This document shows positions 7,060 to 8,933 of a DNA stretch of 8,933 bases, one piece after another. Under the pieces are notes generated by a model. It saw nothing but the letters and a program-made list of their open reading frames with translations, had not been told where the DNA came from and did not search any database. Within the stretch, counting starts at the first letter, position 1; every line of letters begins with the position of its first letter. The stretch is from HRBIN01 sp038891515 (lineage in GTDB: Archaea; Thermoproteota; Nitrososphaeria_A; Caldarchaeales; Caldarchaeaceae): contig JAWAEB010000067.1 in NCBI GenBank assembly GCA_038891515.1, positions 1 through 8,933 of the forward strand, read 5' to 3'. The translations under genes were made by a program, and so were the position numbers.

Positions 7060-8340
7060 CTATCTGATCAAGTCTAAGGCCAGCCGCTTCATTTCCTCAA
7101 ATGATGGTTCAATCTTATGTACCGGTTTAACGATTCTTCTTGCGGTATGGAGATCTTTAAAACCCGCCCCGGTCACAAGAGCAACCACACTATCATTTGA
7201 TTCTATCCATCCATCCTCAACCAATCGCTTTAGCGCTGCAATACAGGTGTTACTGGAGGGTTCGGCGAAGACCCCTTCCATTGAGGACAGCCACATTCCC
7301 GCTTCTATAGTCTCGTCATCGGAGACGGAGATGGCGGTGCCGCCGCTTTTTCTAACAGCTTCCAATGCTACAGAGGCATCTAGTGGGATGGTGTCTGCGA
7401 TGGCGGTACATATTGTTCGGATATCTTTCCAAGGGGTCTCCAAGGTCTTCTCTACGGACCAACCCTCCCTTATGGCCCTGACAAAAGGTGCACACCCATC
7501 TGCTTGAACTCCCACTAACCTGGGTATTTCATCCCGTCTGATCAGCCCCAGTTCTAGTAGGTCGCTGAAGCCTTTCCAGACTGAGGCAATCAACCCTCCG
7601 CCGCCAACAGGCGTTACAACAACTTCTGGCAGAGATTCCATCTGTTCAAATATCTCGAATGCTATAGTGCGTCCCCCCTCAAGTGTGTAGGGATTTTCAG
7701 GCCCAGCCGTAACCATGTTATATAACCCCAGTTCCTGGACCAACCTACTGACCAACTCGACGACTTTGATGTTGCTTGTTGTGTCAACGACCGATACATG
7801 CGCTCCATACATGGCTATTTGTATAAGCTTCTCTCCGGGAGCGACTCGGGGGACAAAGACTATTCCTTTGATGCCTGCCTTGGATGTATAAGCCGCCATG
7901 GAAGCACCCACATTACCAGAGGATGATGTGACAGCCACTCTATAACCAAGCTCTACAGCCCTTGAGGTGGCTAGAGATATCTGCCGGTCTTTATGGGAGC
8001 CAGTCGGGTTCCATGCCTCTACCTTAAGGAACAGATTTTTCATCCCTAGGTGACGTGCTAGGTTAGTAGCCTTCAAAAGTCTTGTCCCCCCCTCACCTAA
8101 GCTCACAATATGGTTATGGCTTAATAGGGGAAGAAGCGGGGCATACTTCCACATGGTTGATATTTGCCGGTTGAAAATTTTGCTTACAGACTCTCTTATC
8201 GCTTCATAGTTATAGTTGACGATTAGCTGACCGCCGCAATTCACACACTTTAGGGTACGCTGGTATAGGTCGACCGACCTACTACACCTTATACAGGTTA
8301 GTGTAAATCTGCTGGACATATAGGACACTGATCTGGTCAT
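7060..8340 (-). CDS. thrC: Threonine synthase (PLP-dependent, N-terminal zinc ribbon)
   Basis: The 426-residue protein is a fold-type II PLP enzyme. It begins with a four-cysteine zinc ribbon (C16, C19, C32, C35), as in archaeal threonine synthases. The PLP lysine is K117 in NPTGSHKDR (111-119), the SSSGNVGAS loop is at 139-147, and a PVGGGGL phosphate-binding loop follows near 250. The reaction converts O-phosphohomoserine to threonine and phosphate in the cytoplasm. The active-site motif has His and Gln (SHKDRQ) where many threonine synthases have SFKDRG, so a related activity such as cysteate synthase cannot be excluded. The ATG at 8340 lies very close to the TATA-like elements; an ATG at 8319 (residue 8, MSSRFTLTCIRC) would leave the zinc ribbon near the N-terminus and fit the promoter better. 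It converges on the membrane-protein gene with 16 bp between. Confidence 0.9.
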   Translation of the reverse strand: MTRSVSYMSSRFTLTCIRCSRSVDLYQRTLKCVNCGGQLIVNYNYEAIRESVSKIFNRQISTMWKYAPLLPLLSHNHIVSLGEGGTRLLKATNLARHLGMKNLFLKVEAWNPTGSHKDRQISLATSRAVELGYRVAVTSSSGNVGASMAAYTSKAGIKGIVFVPRVAPGEKLIQIAMYGAHVSVVDTTSNIKVVELVSRLVQELGLYNMVTAGPENPYTLEGGRTIAFEIFEQMESLPEVVVTPVGGGGLIASVWKGFSDLLELGLIRRDEIPRLVGVQADGCAPFVRAIREGWSVEKTLETPWKDIRTICTAIADTIPLDASVALEAVRKSGGTAISVSDDETIEAGMWLSSMEGVFAEPSSNTCIAALKRLVEDGWIESNDSVVALVTGAGFKDLHTARRIVKPVHKIEPSFEEMKRLALDLIR

Positions 8341-8347
8341 GCTACAT

Positions 8348-8364
8348 CTATAAAGTTTTTAAAG
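8348..8364 (-). promoter_or_regulatory. TATA-like promoter elements for threonine synthase
   Basis: On the minus strand CTTTAAAAACTTTATAG contains two overlapping TATA-like boxes: TTTAAAAA centred near 8360 and TTTATA centred near 8352. Adding the usual ~25 bp places initiation at about 8327-8335. That is downstream of the ATG at 8340 and just upstream of the ATG at 8319, so it favours the shorter protein with a short leader. Confidence 0.55.
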
Positions 8365-8462
8365 GTATCTCGTTGTTTATCGTTGTTGACCGATCGGATG
8401 AATCTGAGGGCACCGCTGTCAGTCTTGTGGAGGGTTGTGGTGGAGGTCCAAGCTCGGGGTAT

Positions 8463-8470
8463 TCTTATAT
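8463..8470 (+). promoter_or_regulatory. TATA box for the KaiC-like gene
   Basis: TCTTATAT is an A/T-rich box in a G-rich surround, centred about 23-26 bp before the tandem GTG codons at 8489 and 8492. This spacing predicts a leaderless transcript starting at or beside the start codon. No Shine-Dalgarno sequence is visible ahead of either GTG, which agrees. Confidence 0.5.
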
Positions 8471-8488
8471 CGTGATGTAACGTCTTAT

Positions 8489-8933
8489 GTGGTGTTGGTT
8501 GAGAGGCTCTCCACGGGTGTGGGCGGAGTGGATGGTTTGCTGGAGGGAGGTATCCCTAGGGGGTTCTTCGTGGCTGTTACTGGTGAGCCGGGATGTGGGA
8601 AGACGATACTGTGTATACACTTTATCGCAAGTGGTGTGGGTGTAGGTGATAGATGTGTCTATGTGACGACCGAGGAGTCGAGGGAGTCTATAGTCAGACA
8701 GGCTGCCATGTTGGGGTTGGATTTGAAGAAGGCTATTGGCTTGAGAAGGCTGATAATCGTGGATGCGTTGATGGGTGAGGAGAACAGGTGGTCCCTTAAT
8801 TATCTCGATGTTGAGCATCTGCTGGAGAAGGTGGTGGAGGCCAAGAGAGAGCTGGGATACGGTAGGGCGAGGTTGGTGATAGATTCGATGTCTGCCTTCT
8901 GGCTGGATAGGCCGGTTATGGCCCGCCGCTACT
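8489..8933 (+). CDS. KaiC-like RecA-fold ATPase, N-terminal part, cut by window edge
   Basis: An open frame of 148 codons runs from GTG 8489 to the window end. RLSTGVGGVDGLLEGGIPRG (6-25) is the typical KaiC/RadA entry motif. Walker A is GEPGCGKT (32-39), the paired glutamates TTEES (60-64) match the catalytic Glu pair of KaiC proteins, and Walker B is RLVIDSMS (128-135) with D132. In archaea these single- or double-domain ATPases are widespread, often of unknown role in signalling or regulation, and are not tied to a circadian clock. GTG 8492 and TTG 8495 are alternative starts within two codons; no in-frame ATG exists upstream. It is divergent from threonine synthase. The C-terminus is outside the window, so domain number and partner cannot be told. 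Confidence 0.87.
   Translation, partial: MVLVERLSTGVGGVDGLLEGGIPRGFFVAVTGEPGCGKTILCIHFIASGVGVGDRCVYVTTEESRESIVRQAAMLGLDLKKAIGLRRLIIVDALMGEENRWSLNYLDVEHLLEKVVEAKRELGYGRARLVIDSMSAFWLDRPVMARRY

Larger units (their letters stand above)
8341..8488. promoter_or_regulatory. 148-bp divergent intergenic region, threonine synthase / KaiC-like gene
   Basis: This gap holds the TATA-like elements for both divergent genes at its two ends. Between them are a near-identical 10-bp direct repeat (CGTTGTTTAT at 8371 and CGTTGTTGAC at 8381) and an 8-bp perfect palindrome CCGATCGG (8390-8397). The repeat period of about one DNA turn and the adjacent palindrome make a possible operator, though both are short enough to be chance. 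The remaining G-rich stretch (about 8400-8460) shows no RNA gene that I recognise. Confidence 0.4.

Noticed and set aside
8395..8425. A possible C/D-box small RNA (GGATGAA followed by CTGA motifs)
   Set aside because: The C box deviates from RUGAUGA, and the first CTGA follows too closely to leave room for a guide sequence.
8398..8475. A 25-codon open frame (ATG 8398) in the divergent intergenic region
   Set aside because: It has no Shine-Dalgarno or well-placed TATA box, runs through the presumed KaiC-like gene promoter, and its product has no recognisable feature.
8465..8818. A 117-codon open frame on the minus strand at the right end
   Set aside because: It is antisense to the KaiC-like gene, whose Walker A and B motifs establish the plus strand as coding. 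The predicted product has no domain or membrane pattern.
1..8933. CRISPR arrays, tRNA or rRNA genes, transposases, attachment sites
   Set aside because: No regularly spaced repeats, tRNA T-loop or rRNA-like conserved stretches, transposase motifs or terminal inverted repeats were seen on either strand.

Overview
The window reads as a piece of an archaeal genome, most likely a thermophile of the TACK type; I cannot name the species. The signs are A/T-rich TATA boxes about 20-30 bp ahead of several start codons (leaderless or near-leaderless genes), frequent GTG starts, AGG/AGA and ATA codon preference, a Tat-exported binding protein with a Val/Thr-rich stalk, an F420-type luciferase-like dehydrogenase and a KaiC-like ATPase. 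A run of exactly ten Ns (1711-1720) marks a draft, probably metagenomic, assembly, and the gap falls inside a gene.

Layout. 1-282 (minus) is the N-terminal part of a PfkB-family sugar kinase running off the left edge. Divergent from it across 44 bp, 327-1388 (plus) is a two-SIS-domain protein equivalent to the isomerase half of GlmS without the glutamine amidotransferase half. From 1445 to 7043 lies a tight plus-strand run that looks like one operon with its own TATA box at 1411-1423: a Tat-signal solute-binding protein (split by the gap), two inner-membrane permeases, an ABC ATPase with a TOBE-type tail, an F420-dependent dehydrogenase of the glucose-6-phosphate dehydrogenase (FGD) type, and a four-helix membrane protein of unknown function. 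Converging on it is a zinc-ribbon threonine synthase (8340-7060, minus). After a 148-bp divergent promoter region, a KaiC-like RecA-fold ATPase begins at 8489 and runs off the right edge.

How the genes may work together. The importer belongs by architecture to the polyamine/iron/thiamine class (PotABCD-like), but its neighbours are sugar enzymes: a kinase, a GlmS-like aldose-ketose isomerase or deaminase, and an F420-dependent dehydrogenase. The inference is a locus for uptake and F420-linked oxidation of a sugar, amino sugar or sugar phosphate in an archaeon. This is the most interesting content of the window. Threonine synthase and the KaiC-like gene look like unrelated neighbours. No tRNA, rRNA, CRISPR array or insertion sequence was seen, and no stretch over 300 bp lacks a gene.
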